Shown here piece after piece: positions 7,712 through 15,440 of a stretch of 64,000 nucleotides of DNA; the first letter of the stretch is position 1; each line of letters begins with the position of its first letter. The stretch spans positions 1-64,000 of the forward strand of contig NZ_BMYQ01000016.1 of the NCBI RefSeq assembly GCF_014652355.1, in the 5' to 3' direction. Under the pieces are notes generated by a model, which was not told where the DNA came from, did no database searches, and saw only the letters and a list, made by a program, of their open reading frames with translations. The translations under genes and the position numbers were made by a program. The stretch comes from Gemmobacter lanyuensis (GTDB taxonomy: Bacteria; Pseudomonadota; Alphaproteobacteria; Rhodobacterales; Rhodobacteraceae).

Positions 7712-8380
7712 TCACATTCCCAGTTTGCGGCGCAGCACGCGCTCCAGCAGCCTGACGAGTCCGGCCGTGGGCAGCGACAGGGCGAGGAAGATCACCCCGA
7801 CCAGCGTGTAGGGCTCAAGAAAGCGGTAGGTTTCCGACCCGATGGCGTTGGCCGTCTGCATCAGTTCGGTGACGCCGATCACGGACAGCATCGGCGTGTC
7901 CTTGAAGATACCGACCAGATAGTTGCCCATCCCGGGTATCGCCTGCGGCACCGCCTGCGGCAGCACGATGCGGGCATAGGTATCGCGGGTCGTCATGTTC
8001 AGGGCGCGGCAGGCTTCCCATTGGCCCTTGGGCACGGCCTCGATTCCGGCGCGGTAGACTTCGGACAGATAGGCCGAATAGTGCAGCCCGATGGCCATCA
8101 TCCCTGCCACCCACGGCGACAGGGTGATCCCCACCTGCGGCCCGACGTAGAAGATGAAGAATATTTGCAGGACAAGCGGCGTCGACCGGATGAACTCCAG
8201 CGTCTCGCGCAGGATGAAGGTCAGCGCGGGCCAGCGCGTCCTTTGCCCCAAGGCCAGGGCAAGGCCCAGCACAAGGGCGATGGCATAGCCGCTTCCGGCC
8301 GCCAGCAGGGTGTTCAGCGTGGCAGCGGCCAGCCGCGGCGCGATTTCCCAGACGAAATCCCATTTCCAGTCGAACGTCAT
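7712..8380 (-). CDS. ehuD: Ectoine/hydroxyectoine ABC transporter permease EhuD
   Basis: A 222-residue inner-membrane permease starting MTFDWKWDFVWEIAPRLAAA. Its ATG overlaps the ehuC TGA by four bases (ATGA). It has about five transmembrane segments, the HisM-type motif EFIRSTPLVLQIFFIFYVGP, and an EAA loop at QWEACRALNMTTRDTYARIV where EhuA docks. With EhuC it forms a heterodimeric channel of the polar amino-acid uptake family. In-frame sequence upstream of 8380 reads through ehuC in another frame and is not part of the gene. Confidence 0.9.
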   Translation of the reverse strand: MTFDWKWDFVWEIAPRLAAATLNTLLAAGSGYAIALVLGLALALGQRTRWPALTFILRETLEFIRSTPLVLQIFFIFYVGPQVGITLSPWVAGMMAIGLHYSAYLSEVYRAGIEAVPKGQWEACRALNMTTRDTYARIVLPQAVPQAIPGMGNYLVGIFKDTPMLSVIGVTELMQTANAIGSETYRFLEPYTLVGVIFLALSLPTAGLVRLLERVLRRKLGM

Positions 8381-9036
8381 GCGCGACCGAGCCTCCGTGC
8401 CATGGACCGCTCGAGCCGGCGCATCGCGGGCGTGATCAGGACGCGGGCGAGCAGATAGTAGATGACCAGCGCGGTCCCGAAGGCTTCGGCCGACAGGAAG
8501 GTGGACCCGTTGATCTGCTTGGCCACGAACATCAGGTCCGCCACCCCGATCAGGGCGACCAGAGCGGTCCCCTTCAGCAGTTCGATCAGAAGGTTTCCCC
8601 ATGGCGGCAGCATCAGCACGATGGCCTGCGGCAGGATGATGCGGCGCATTCGTTTCCATGGCGACATGGACAGCGCATAGGCGGCCTCCCATTGGCCGCG
8701 CTGGACGGAAAGGATCGAGCCGCGCACGATTTCCGCGCCATAGGCACCGACGTTCAGACCGACGGATAGGAACCCTGCAGTGAGTTTCGGAAGGCTGATG
8801 CCGAACAGCGGCAGGACATAGAAGATCCAGTAGAGTTGCACGAGAAGCGAGGTGCCGCGGAAGATTTCCACATAGGTCGTCGCAGCGGCGCGCACCGGCC
8901 AATGGGCGGACAACCGGCCCAGACCGGCCGCCAGGGCCGCCACAAGGGCCACTGCGGTGGCCAGCGCGAATTGCGCGGCGGTGACCAATGTCCCTTCGGC
9001 AAGGCGGCCCCCGTATGTCTGCAAGAAATCCCACAT
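8377..9036 (-). CDS. ehuC: Ectoine/hydroxyectoine ABC transporter permease EhuC
   Basis: A 219-residue permease starting MWDFLQTYGGRLAEGTLVTA at 9036. It shows several hydrophobic helices, the motif EIFRGTSLLVQLYWIFYVLP and an EAA loop at QWEAAYALSMSPWKRMRRI, and pairs with EhuD. The 76-bp gap after ehuB carries a strong hairpin (9061-9088), the usual arrangement that lets the binding protein be made in excess of the membrane parts. The in-frame extension to 9150 would run through that hairpin into ehuB and is rejected. Confidence 0.9.
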   Translation of the reverse strand: MWDFLQTYGGRLAEGTLVTAAQFALATAVALVAALAAGLGRLSAHWPVRAAATTYVEIFRGTSLLVQLYWIFYVLPLFGISLPKLTAGFLSVGLNVGAYGAEIVRGSILSVQRGQWEAAYALSMSPWKRMRRIILPQAIVLMLPPWGNLLIELLKGTALVALIGVADLMFVAKQINGSTFLSAEAFGTALVIYYLLARVLITPAMRRLERSMARRLGRA

Positions 9037-9060
9037 AGCAGCCCGCCCCCTTTTGCGGGT

Positions 9061-9088
9061 AAAAGGGCCGGATCGAACCAGCCCTTTT
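9061..9088 (-). promoter_or_regulatory. Intercistronic hairpin between ehuB and ehuC
   Basis: AAAAGGGC and GCCCTTTT form a perfect 8-bp stem around a 12-nt loop, just after the binding-protein gene and before the first permease. Such hairpins after binding-protein genes usually stabilise the upstream mRNA or partly stop transcription. The tail is AC-rich rather than a pure T-run, so partial termination or processing is more likely than a full stop. Confidence 0.65.
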
Positions 9089-9112
9089 CCAATGGTGAAG
9101 ATCCGGACTGCG

Positions 9113-9958
9113 TCAGCGGTTCGCGCAGACCCATTCGGTGGTCTTGTCACCGGGGAGCATCGCTTCGGAATAGCCGTACTCGGCCACGGCGGCCATCATG
9201 TCGGCGCTGCCGAGGTATTCCTTCTGCGCCGCGTTGAACTGGTCGAGGAAGTCCTGATCTTCCTTGCGGAAACCGACGCCCGCCCAGTTGAACGACTCTT
9301 CCGGCATGGCCGAGGGATCGGTGATCTCGACCGCCCCGCCCGAGCTGTCGGCAAGCTGCTTCATGGTCGGATAGGTGCCCGTTCCGGCATCGGCGCGGCC
9401 CGCCTTCACGGCGGCGAGGATTTCGGTCGGGCCGGGGACGACCATGATGCTGGCTTCGTCGATGCCCGCCGACTTGGCCGCGTCGATGTTCGAATAGCCG
9501 GCACCGGTCACCAGAATGGCACCCTGCGCCTTGATGTCGTCATAAGTCTTCAGACCTTTGGGATTGCCGGGCGCGACGATGAACCCGTCACCGATCTTGG
9601 CCATCGGTTCGGAAAAGGCGATGTTCTCGCAGCGCGCCTTCAGGATGTTCATCCCGCCGGTGATGATGTCGAACTGGCCCGCGTTCAGACCGGGGATCAG
9701 CCCGCCCCATTCGGTCTGGACGGTTTCGATGTCGGTATAGCCCATCTTCGCCAGAACGCCGATCACCTCGGCATTCACGAAGCCCTTGGGGCTGCCGTCT
9801 TCGCCCGGATACGCGAAGGGGATTTCATTGGCAAAGCCAATGCGGATCGGCTCGCCCGCGGCGATGCGGTCCGACAAGGGGCCAGCCAGCGCGGCACAAG
9901 CCGAGATGCCCAGCCAAAGCGTGGCGATGGCCGTCGTCTTCATCGTGGAAGCGTTCAT
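9113..9958 (-). CDS. ehuB: Ectoine/hydroxyectoine periplasmic binding protein EhuB
   Basis: A 281-residue solute-binding protein of the amino-acid family (SBP_bac_3). Start MNASTMKTTAIATLWLGISA at 9958 follows a strong AGGAGG; a signal peptide of about 27 residues ends at ALA. The mature part shows PIRIGFANEIPFAYPGEDG, the motif ITGGMNILKARCENIAFSEP and YSNIDAAKSAGID. EhuB binds ectoine and hydroxyectoine and hands them to EhuC/EhuD. It is the first gene of the leftward operon, facing doeA across the control region. Sequence alone cannot prove ectoine over related cyclic or amino-acid ligands; the whole cluster makes it very likely. Confidence 0.9.
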   Translation of the reverse strand: MNASTMKTTAIATLWLGISACAALAGPLSDRIAAGEPIRIGFANEIPFAYPGEDGSPKGFVNAEVIGVLAKMGYTDIETVQTEWGGLIPGLNAGQFDIITGGMNILKARCENIAFSEPMAKIGDGFIVAPGNPKGLKTYDDIKAQGAILVTGAGYSNIDAAKSAGIDEASIMVVPGPTEILAAVKAGRADAGTGTYPTMKQLADSSGGAVEITDPSAMPEESFNWAGVGFRKEDQDFLDQFNAAQKEYLGSADMMAAVAEYGYSEAMLPGDKTTEWVCANR

Positions 9959-10143
9959 TTCATTCCTCCTGTTGCGTGGCGGGCTAGTTCGTCGCGCTTC
10001 CCGCTTGTTGTACACAACACAGCAATGAACACAATTCTGTCAAGGCGGTATCTCGGAAATATCCGTTATTTTTGGCTTACATCTTGCCAAGAAAGAAATT
10101 CTCTCCGTATACATGTACACAACTAGGCCGTCAGGGAGACATC
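9959..10143. promoter_or_regulatory. Divergent control region with paired operator-like sites
   Basis: The region drives ehuB leftward and doeA rightward. TTGTACACAA (10008-10017, inside TGTTGTACACAACA) and ATGTACACAA (10113-10122) share TGTACACAA and resemble the TTGTATACAA operators of FCD-type GntR regulators. Their centres are 105 bp apart, ten helical turns. A TTGACA at 10043-10038 (minus) with 17-bp spacing puts a weak -10 of ehuB over site 1. AGGAGG precedes ehuB and AGGGAGA precedes doeA. The regulator gene at the end of the rightward operon is the natural candidate ligand. Confidence 0.55.
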
Positions 10144-11328
10144 ATGGCACCGCAGAACGCCCCCTTCAGTCCTGCCGAATATGCTCGGCGCATTGCCTTA
10201 ACGCGCGCGGCGATGGCCCGTGCCGGAGTGGACGCCGTTTTCGTCACGGACCCGTCGAATCAGGCGTGGTTGACGGGCTATGACGGCTGGTCCTTCTACG
10301 TTCATCAGGGCGTCATCCTGACGATGGACGGCGAGCCGCGCTGGTGGGGCCGCTACATGGACAGCCTCGGCGCGCTGCGGACCTGCTGGATCGCGCCCGG
10401 GTCGATCCACGGCTACGCAGACAGCTATGTGCAGTCGACGGTCCGCCACCCGATGCAGGACCTTGCCCGCATCCTGCGCGATCTGGGGCTGGAAAAGGCC
10501 CGCATCGGCGTCGAGATGGAGAACTACTACTACTCGGCCAAGGCCCACGCCACGCTGCTGGAAGAGCTGCCCGGTGCGACATTCGTCGATTCAACCGCAT
10601 TGGTGAACTGGCAGCGCCTGATCAAGTCGGACGAAGAGATCACCTTCATCCGCAAGGCGGCGTCGATCTCGGAAAAAGTCATCCGTACCGCGATCGAGGA
10701 GTCGCGGCCCGGCCTTCGCAAGAACGAACTGGTGGCCGAAATCTACCACGCCGCCCTGACGGGCGTTGGCGATGACTGGGGCGATTATCCCGCCATCGTC
10801 CCGCTGACACCTTCGGGCGTCGACGCCACGGCCGCGCACCTGACATGGAACGGCGCGCCGATGAAATCGGGCGAGGCGACCTTCTTCGAGCTTTCGGGCT
10901 GCTATCGCCGCTATCACGCCCCGCTCTGCCGCACCGTCTATCTGGGCACCCCGCCCGACGAGATGCGGCGTGCCGAAGCGGCGCAGATCGAAGGGATCGA
11001 GGCCGGTCTGGCCGCAGCAAAGGCGGGCAACCGCACCTGCGACATCGCCAACGCCTTCATGGCGGTGCTGAAGAAGCACGGCATCCACCGCGAAGGCCGG
11101 ATGGGCTATCCGGTCGGCCTGTCCTATCCGCCGGACTGGGGCGAACGCACCGCCTCGATCCGGACCGAGGACGAGACGGTCCTGCAACCGGGCATGGTCT
11201 TCCACTTCATGCCCGCCCTCTGGATGGAAAGCTGGGGTCTGGAAACGACCGAAACCATCCTGATCGGAGAAAGCGGTCCGGCGCAGGCGCTCTGCAACGT
11301 CGAACGCAAACTCTTCATTAAGGACTGA
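10144..11328 (+). CDS. doeA: Ectoine hydrolase (DoeA/EutD)
   Basis: A 394-residue protein of the M24 pita-bread fold. The start MAPQNAPFSPAEYARRIALT follows AGGGAGA. An N-terminal creatinase-like domain (DAVFVTDPSNQAWLTGYDGW) precedes the C-terminal domain, with NYYYSAKAHATLLEELPGAT, HLTWNGAPMKSGEATFFELS and GYPVGLSYPPDWGERTASIR, segments typical of ectoine hydrolase. It opens the ectoine ring to N-acetyl-L-2,4-diaminobutyrate, mainly the alpha isomer with some gamma isomer. An in-frame start at 10072 would add 24 residues across operator site 2 and is unlikely. First gene of the rightward operon; five bases separate it from the deacetylase. Confidence 0.9.
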   Translation: MAPQNAPFSPAEYARRIALTRAAMARAGVDAVFVTDPSNQAWLTGYDGWSFYVHQGVILTMDGEPRWWGRYMDSLGALRTCWIAPGSIHGYADSYVQSTVRHPMQDLARILRDLGLEKARIGVEMENYYYSAKAHATLLEELPGATFVDSTALVNWQRLIKSDEEITFIRKAASISEKVIRTAIEESRPGLRKNELVAEIYHAALTGVGDDWGDYPAIVPLTPSGVDATAAHLTWNGAPMKSGEATFFELSGCYRRYHAPLCRTVYLGTPPDEMRRAEAAQIEGIEAGLAAAKAGNRTCDIANAFMAVLKKHGIHREGRMGYPVGLSYPPDWGERTASIRTEDETVLQPGMVFHFMPALWMESWGLETTETILIGESGPAQALCNVERKLFIKD

Positions 11329-11333
11329 CCACC

Positions 11334-12494
11334 TTGGATACCTTGACCCGCACCCGCGACCTGCTTGCCGAGATGATCGCCTTTCCGACGGTTTCGTCCG
11401 AAAGCAATCTGGCGCTGATCGATTTTCTGGCCGACCGGCTCTCAGATGCAGGGGCGCGGGTCGAGGTTTTCAAGGACGCCACGGGAACCAAGGCGAACCT
11501 CTTCGCCACCATCGGGCCAGAGGTCGGCGGGGGTATCCTGCTATCCGGACATTCCGATGTGGTGCCCGTCGCCGACCAGAACTGGACGACCGACCCATTT
11601 GCGATGACCGAACGGGACGGTCGCCTTTACGGACGCGGCACCTGCGACATGAAGGGGTTCATCGCGGCAGCCGTCGCGATGGCCCCGCATTACGCAAAGA
11701 TGGCCCGCAAGCGCCCCATCCATTTCGCCTTCACACACGACGAAGAGATCGGCTGTCTCGGTGCGCAGGCTCTGGCCCCCCTGCTGCGTGACCGCGAGGT
11801 CCGGCCCGGCGTGGCGATCATCGGCGAACCGACGATGATGCGGGTGATCGAAGGCCATAAGGGGTGCTACGAATACAGCGTCCATTTCACCGGGCTCGAG
11901 GGCCATGGCTCGGCACCGGACCGGGGCGTGAATGCCGTCGAATATGCGGTGCGCTACGTCGCGCGCCTGCTGGAAATGGCTGAGGTGCTGAAGACCCGCG
12001 CCCCTGCCGGCAGCCGCTTCGAGCCCCCATGGACGACGATCAACACCGGCGCGCTGGTTGGTGGCGTGGCGCACAACGTCATCGCAGGCAAGGCCCGGAT
12101 CGATTGGGAGATGCGGCCCGTCCAGCCCGGGGATGCCGATCTGGTCAAGCAGGACCTGCACCACTACTGCCAGCACCACCTGATTCCGGCCATGCGAAGC
12201 GTCCACCCTGCGGCAGATATCGTCACCGAGGTGATCGGAGAGGTCGACGGCCTGGTTCCCGCTGAGATCAACGAAGCCCGTGACATCGTCATGGAACTGA
12301 CCGGCGTGAACGGTGCGGGTCTGGTCCCCTTCGGCACCGAGGCAGGCATTTTCCAGGCGCTTGGAATGTCGGCGGTGATCTGCGGTCCGGGGTCGATCGA
12401 ACAGGCGCACAAGCCCGACGAATACCTGTCGCTGGACCAGCTATCGCAATGCCTAACGATGCTGAACCGGCTGGGCACAAGACTGACGGAATAG
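11334..12494 (+). CDS. M20-family N-acetyl-diaminobutyrate deacetylase (ArgE-like)
   Basis: A 386-residue M20 metallopeptidase of the acetylornithine deacetylase (ArgE) type, starting at TTG 11334 with AAGGA about 12 bp upstream. Metal and catalytic residues are visible: His73 and Asp75 in LLSGHSDVVPV, Asp105 in GRGTCDMKGF, the Glu pair at 137-138 in FTHDEEIGCLG, Glu165 in IIGEPTMM and a late His in IEQAHKPDEY. By position it should remove acetate from N-alpha-acetyl-diaminobutyrate, work usually done by the unrelated M14-type EutE/DoeB. The substrate is close in shape to acetylornithine, making the replacement chemically plausible. True acetylornithine deacetylation is the alternative. Confidence 0.8.
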   Translation: MDTLTRTRDLLAEMIAFPTVSSESNLALIDFLADRLSDAGARVEVFKDATGTKANLFATIGPEVGGGILLSGHSDVVPVADQNWTTDPFAMTERDGRLYGRGTCDMKGFIAAAVAMAPHYAKMARKRPIHFAFTHDEEIGCLGAQALAPLLRDREVRPGVAIIGEPTMMRVIEGHKGCYEYSVHFTGLEGHGSAPDRGVNAVEYAVRYVARLLEMAEVLKTRAPAGSRFEPPWTTINTGALVGGVAHNVIAGKARIDWEMRPVQPGDADLVKQDLHHYCQHHLIPAMRSVHPAADIVTEVIGEVDGLVPAEINEARDIVMELTGVNGAGLVPFGTEAGIFQALGMSAVICGPGSIEQAHKPDEYLSLDQLSQCLTMLNRLGTRLTE

Positions 12495-12498
12495 ACAG

Positions 12499-13392
12499 AT
12501 GCAACAGCCCGCGACCGTTCATGCCCCGTCCGCCCTCTGGCGAGCAGCGCCTTTCGTCTTTGTCCTGCTGTGGTCTGGCGGCTTCGTCTTCGGCAAGCTG
12601 GGTCTGGCATATAGCGAACCAATGACGATGCTGGCGCTGCGCTACGGGCTGGCGGTCGCGGTTCTGGTTCCGCTGGCCATGATCCGGCGCCCGCTATGGC
12701 CCGTCGCTGCGGGGCATTGGGCGGCGCTCGTCCTGACGGGAATTCTCATCCAGGGCGTCTATTTCGGGCTTGCCTATCTGGCCATGAAGCGGGGCATGAA
12801 TGCCGGAACGACCGCCATCATCATGTCGCTGCAACCGGCCTTGGTCGCGGCGCTGACGCCGCTGCTGGGCGGGCGACGGAGCGGTCCGCTGCTCTGGCTC
12901 GGTCTGGCGGTGGGAATGGCGGGCGTCGTCCTGGCCATCTGGTCCGAAGGCAGCCTCGGGCCAAGCCCGTGGGGGGCATCACTTCTGGCGCTGGGGGCCT
13001 TGGCGGGAATCGGCACCGCCACCCTGTTCGAGAAATGGCACGGCTTCCGGACCGATCCGGTCGCAAGCGGCCTTGTGCAATACGTCGTGGGTTTCGTCCT
13101 GCTGGCCCCCTTGGCGGCGCTGACCGAACGCATGGCGATCGACTGGCAGCCCGAACTGGTCATGGCGCTGGCCTATCTCGTGCTGGCCAATTCGCTTGTG
13201 TCCATCGGGCTTTATCTGGCGATGGTCCAGCGCGGCGATGCGACGCAGATTTCTTCCTACATGTACCTCGTTCCGCCGCTGGCCATGATCCTCGCATGGG
13301 CGCTTCTGGGTGAGCGGCTTCATCCGCTCGCGCTTGCGGGACTCGCTTTGTCGGCGTTCGGCGTGTACGTCGTTTCATACCAGACGAGGTAG
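12499..13392 (+). CDS. EamA-family (DMT) transporter
   Basis: A 297-residue membrane protein with about ten hydrophobic helices in two EamA repeats, beginning near residues 13 (WRAAPFVFVLLWSGGFVFGK) and 158 (SLLALGALAGIGTATLFEKW). It ends with the typical ILAWALLGERLHPLALAGLA and FGVYVVSYQTR. Members of this drug/metabolite superfamily move small solutes across the inner membrane; substrate and direction cannot be read from sequence. It starts four bases after the deacetylase stop, so is co-transcribed with ectoine genes, but it is not a usual member of such clusters. Export of an intermediate or uptake of a related solute are both possible. Confidence 0.85.
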   Translation: MQQPATVHAPSALWRAAPFVFVLLWSGGFVFGKLGLAYSEPMTMLALRYGLAVAVLVPLAMIRRPLWPVAAGHWAALVLTGILIQGVYFGLAYLAMKRGMNAGTTAIIMSLQPALVAALTPLLGGRRSGPLLWLGLAVGMAGVVLAIWSEGSLGPSPWGASLLALGALAGIGTATLFEKWHGFRTDPVASGLVQYVVGFVLLAPLAALTERMAIDWQPELVMALAYLVLANSLVSIGLYLAMVQRGDATQISSYMYLVPPLAMILAWALLGERLHPLALAGLALSAFGVYVVSYQTR

Positions 13393-13412
13393 GATTGATG
13401 GTAGGATTGATG
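13389..13412 (+). repeat. Perfect 12-bp tandem duplication at gntR start
   Basis: GTAGGATTGATG is repeated head to tail at 13389-13400 and 13401-13412. Each copy contains a purine-rich ribosome site and an ATG in the same frame, giving two equivalent starts for the regulator, four codons apart. It also overlaps the stop of the upstream EamA gene. Confidence 0.85.
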
Positions 13413-14093
13413 GATTTCGACCCAACCGAAACCCCGAGTGCGCGCGATCGTTTCGACCGTTTGTACGACATCCTGAAAAGCCGGATATGCCTTTTGGATT
13501 ATCCGCCGGGGACCCGCCTTTCCGAAGAAGCACTGGCCGCGGAATTCGGCACCAGCCGCACGCCGCTGCGTCGCGTTCTTGTCCGGCTCGAGGGCGAAGG
13601 GCTGTTGCAATCGGTTCACGGCGTCGGAACCTTCGTCACCGATGCGGATATCGAAACGCTCGGGCAGACTTACCAACTGCGGATGGAATTGGCCGAACTT
13701 CTTGGCGTTCTATCACCGAACCCGCCAAATCCGGTGCTTTGGAACCGCCTCGCCAGCCTGTCGACAGAAATCCGCCAGTTGGCCGACAACCCCGATGCCC
13801 GCCGCTTCGGGCAACTGAACCTCGAATTCTTCGACGAGTTCTACCGGATCACCGCGAACGAGCCCCTGCGCGAGATATGCGACCGGCTTTTCGTCCAGAC
13901 ATCGCGCATCTGGATGAAGTCAATGGGTGCCGAACGGATCGACGTGGCCACCGAAGCCGCCATTTTCGCCGACGAGATAGACGATATCCTTCGCGCGCTG
14001 GAAATAGGCGATGTACGTTCGGCAGCGCTTTTGCACCGCACCCATATTTCGATGAGCTTCATCCGCATGAGATTGGCAGCAAGAACGACATGA
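13398..14093 (+). CDS. GntR-family regulator, FCD (FadR-like) subfamily
   Basis: A 231-residue regulator (from ATG 13398; an equivalent in-frame ATG at 13410 arises from the tandem duplication, and a TTG at 13395 is also possible). The N-terminal winged helix covers YDILKSRICLLDYPPGTRLS, EEALAAEFGTSRTPLRRVLV and RLEGEGLLQSVHGVGTFVTD. The C-terminal all-helical FCD effector domain (about residues 85-225) includes NLEFFDEFYRITANEPL and LLHRTHISMSF with metal-binding-type His residues. Last gene of the rightward operon, it probably controls both operons through the two TGTACACAA sites. Ectoine clusters normally use EnuR, a MocR-type GntR with an aminotransferase domain, so this is a different regulator class. 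Confidence 0.87.
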   Translation: MVGLMDFDPTETPSARDRFDRLYDILKSRICLLDYPPGTRLSEEALAAEFGTSRTPLRRVLVRLEGEGLLQSVHGVGTFVTDADIETLGQTYQLRMELAELLGVLSPNPPNPVLWNRLASLSTEIRQLADNPDARRFGQLNLEFFDEFYRITANEPLREICDRLFVQTSRIWMKSMGAERIDVATEAAIFADEIDDILRALEIGDVRSAALLHRTHISMSFIRMRLAARTT

Positions 14094-14206
14094 GCGTATC
14101 GCATGACGAAATGTCGGTTTACCGAGAAGCGTACCACGTGGAAATCCCATTGCGTCGTGCACAGCGCCAGTTCTTCGCCCTAATACTTGAAATGGCGCTG
14201 CTCAAC

Positions 14207-14455
14207 TCAACAGCATCTGCCGTCACTGTTGACGCGTCGAGCCAAGCCCATGTGCGCGTCGGCTTTGGGCCGGGCGCAACGATCCGCTGGCATCGAGCCT
14301 CGGTGTGTTTCGGCAGGAATTCCCCGACGTTGGAAGCCCAAGTCTGCAAACTTCTCCGCGACCGTGTCCATCCAAGGATTTTCCATCCTCGCGCCAGAGC
14401 CGTGGGCCAGGGATCGTGGCCGCCCCTTTTCGTCTCCGTACAACAGAAACGCCAT
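14207..14455 (-). pseudogene. Decayed alpha/beta-hydrolase gene, 5' remnant
   Basis: A well-formed start (AGGAGGG, then ATG at 14455) opens MAFLLYGDEKGRPRSLAHGS and ARMENPWMDTVAEKFADLGF, matching the N-terminus of KANL3/Tex30-type alpha/beta hydrolases (consensus LAHGAGAPMDSPFM). After about residue 40 (near 14336) the frame reads non-family sequence until a stop at 14207, and the expected nucleophile elbow and His never appear. The gene starts 17 bp after the MYG1 stop, so was its operon partner. Its lost 3' part faces the ectoine island, suggesting the island's arrival removed it. Confidence 0.6.
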
Positions 14456-14472
14456 GCCGCCCTCCTGCGGGA

Positions 14473-15408
14473 TCAGTCGGCGGGGCCTGTGCGCTCGGCC
14501 TCTTCGACGGCCAGTTCGGCCATTTTGATGGCCGCCTCGCGGCTGCTGGCGACCGCGATGAAGCGGCCGTTATGGCAGAACTTTGCGCCTTTGACACCGC
14601 AGGCCTCTTCCAGCGCCGCATCGCTCAGCCCCGCCCATGCGGCTGGCAGATCAGCGCGTTGCTCAAAGCTGTCGCCGCTGATGCGGATACCACCGATGGA
14701 CCAGTCCGTGTCCCGGGGATTGACAACGAAGAGCAGGTGGTCCGCGCCCGTGGCCTCGATTGCCGAGCGGAAGGGCATACCCATGGGTAATTCCAGAATG
14801 TGCGAGGTGCCAGCGTCATTGATCGCCTTGGTCACCATGGCCCCGGCGCGGCGCTTGGCGGCTTTCTTGGTGATCGACGCCTCGACGAACGCCCGCGCAA
14901 TCGGCAGAGCCGCTGAGAAAGCTTTATCGTCCGCGTCAGAACTGCGGTTGTCGAAGACGGGCTTCAGGCTTTCCAAGAGGATCGAGAGGGTCAAAGGCGT
15001 CAGCGGACCCGCGACCGAAGGGTTCATCGCGCCATTGTCCATCAAATCGATGGGCAAGACAAAGCTCTGCTCAAAGCTGGCGTGGATATCTTCCAAATCG
15101 ACCTCGGGGATCGCCAAGGCGCGCAGGTAGTCAAGGCCGTAATGCTTCCAGATCAGACCGAAGGAACTGTAGGGCTGTTCGTCCTCACGCACGGGATTGG
15201 GGCGCTGGTGGTGGTCAAAGATGCCCGCCTCGGCGTCATAATCGCGGCCCACGTCGTAGATGATCTTGCCCTCACCGGGGGTGATCCATGCGGTGTCACG
15301 GGTGCGCACCACCTCGGCCTGCGGATAGAGGCGGGCCAGAATGACCGAGGACAGCAGTTCGTCTGCATGAAAGCCGCCATTGTGGGTGACGAGGTGGGTA
15401 ATGGTCAT
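14473..15408 (-). CDS. MYG1-family (UPF0160) DHH-like hydrolase
   Basis: A 311-residue member of the MYG1 family. MTITHLVTHNGGFHADELLS opens with the family's metal-binding HNGxFHADE motif, followed by RTRDTAWITPGEGKIIYDVG, GIFDHHQRPNPVR (the DHH motif) and a conserved C-terminal half (GMPFRSAIEATGADHLLFVV, GVKGAKFCHNGRFIAVASS). MYG1 proteins are predicted metal-dependent phosphohydrolases or nucleases; eukaryotic MYG1 is reported as a 3'-5' RNA exonuclease. The bacterial role is not established. ATG 15408 is preferred over GTG 15417 because the family starts at MTITH. Confidence 0.88.
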   Translation of the reverse strand: MTITHLVTHNGGFHADELLSSVILARLYPQAEVVRTRDTAWITPGEGKIIYDVGRDYDAEAGIFDHHQRPNPVREDEQPYSSFGLIWKHYGLDYLRALAIPEVDLEDIHASFEQSFVLPIDLMDNGAMNPSVAGPLTPLTLSILLESLKPVFDNRSSDADDKAFSAALPIARAFVEASITKKAAKRRAGAMVTKAINDAGTSHILELPMGMPFRSAIEATGADHLLFVVNPRDTDWSIGGIRISGDSFEQRADLPAAWAGLSDAALEEACGVKGAKFCHNGRFIAVASSREAAIKMAELAVEEAERTGPAD

Positions 15409-15440
15409 AATAGGCACTCTGGCAGGTCAGGAAATACAAT

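Noticed and set aside
9061-9088. tRNA T-arm-like sequence GGTTCGATCC on the minus strand
   Set aside because: No acceptor, D or anticodon arms around it; it is the loop of the intercistronic hairpin.
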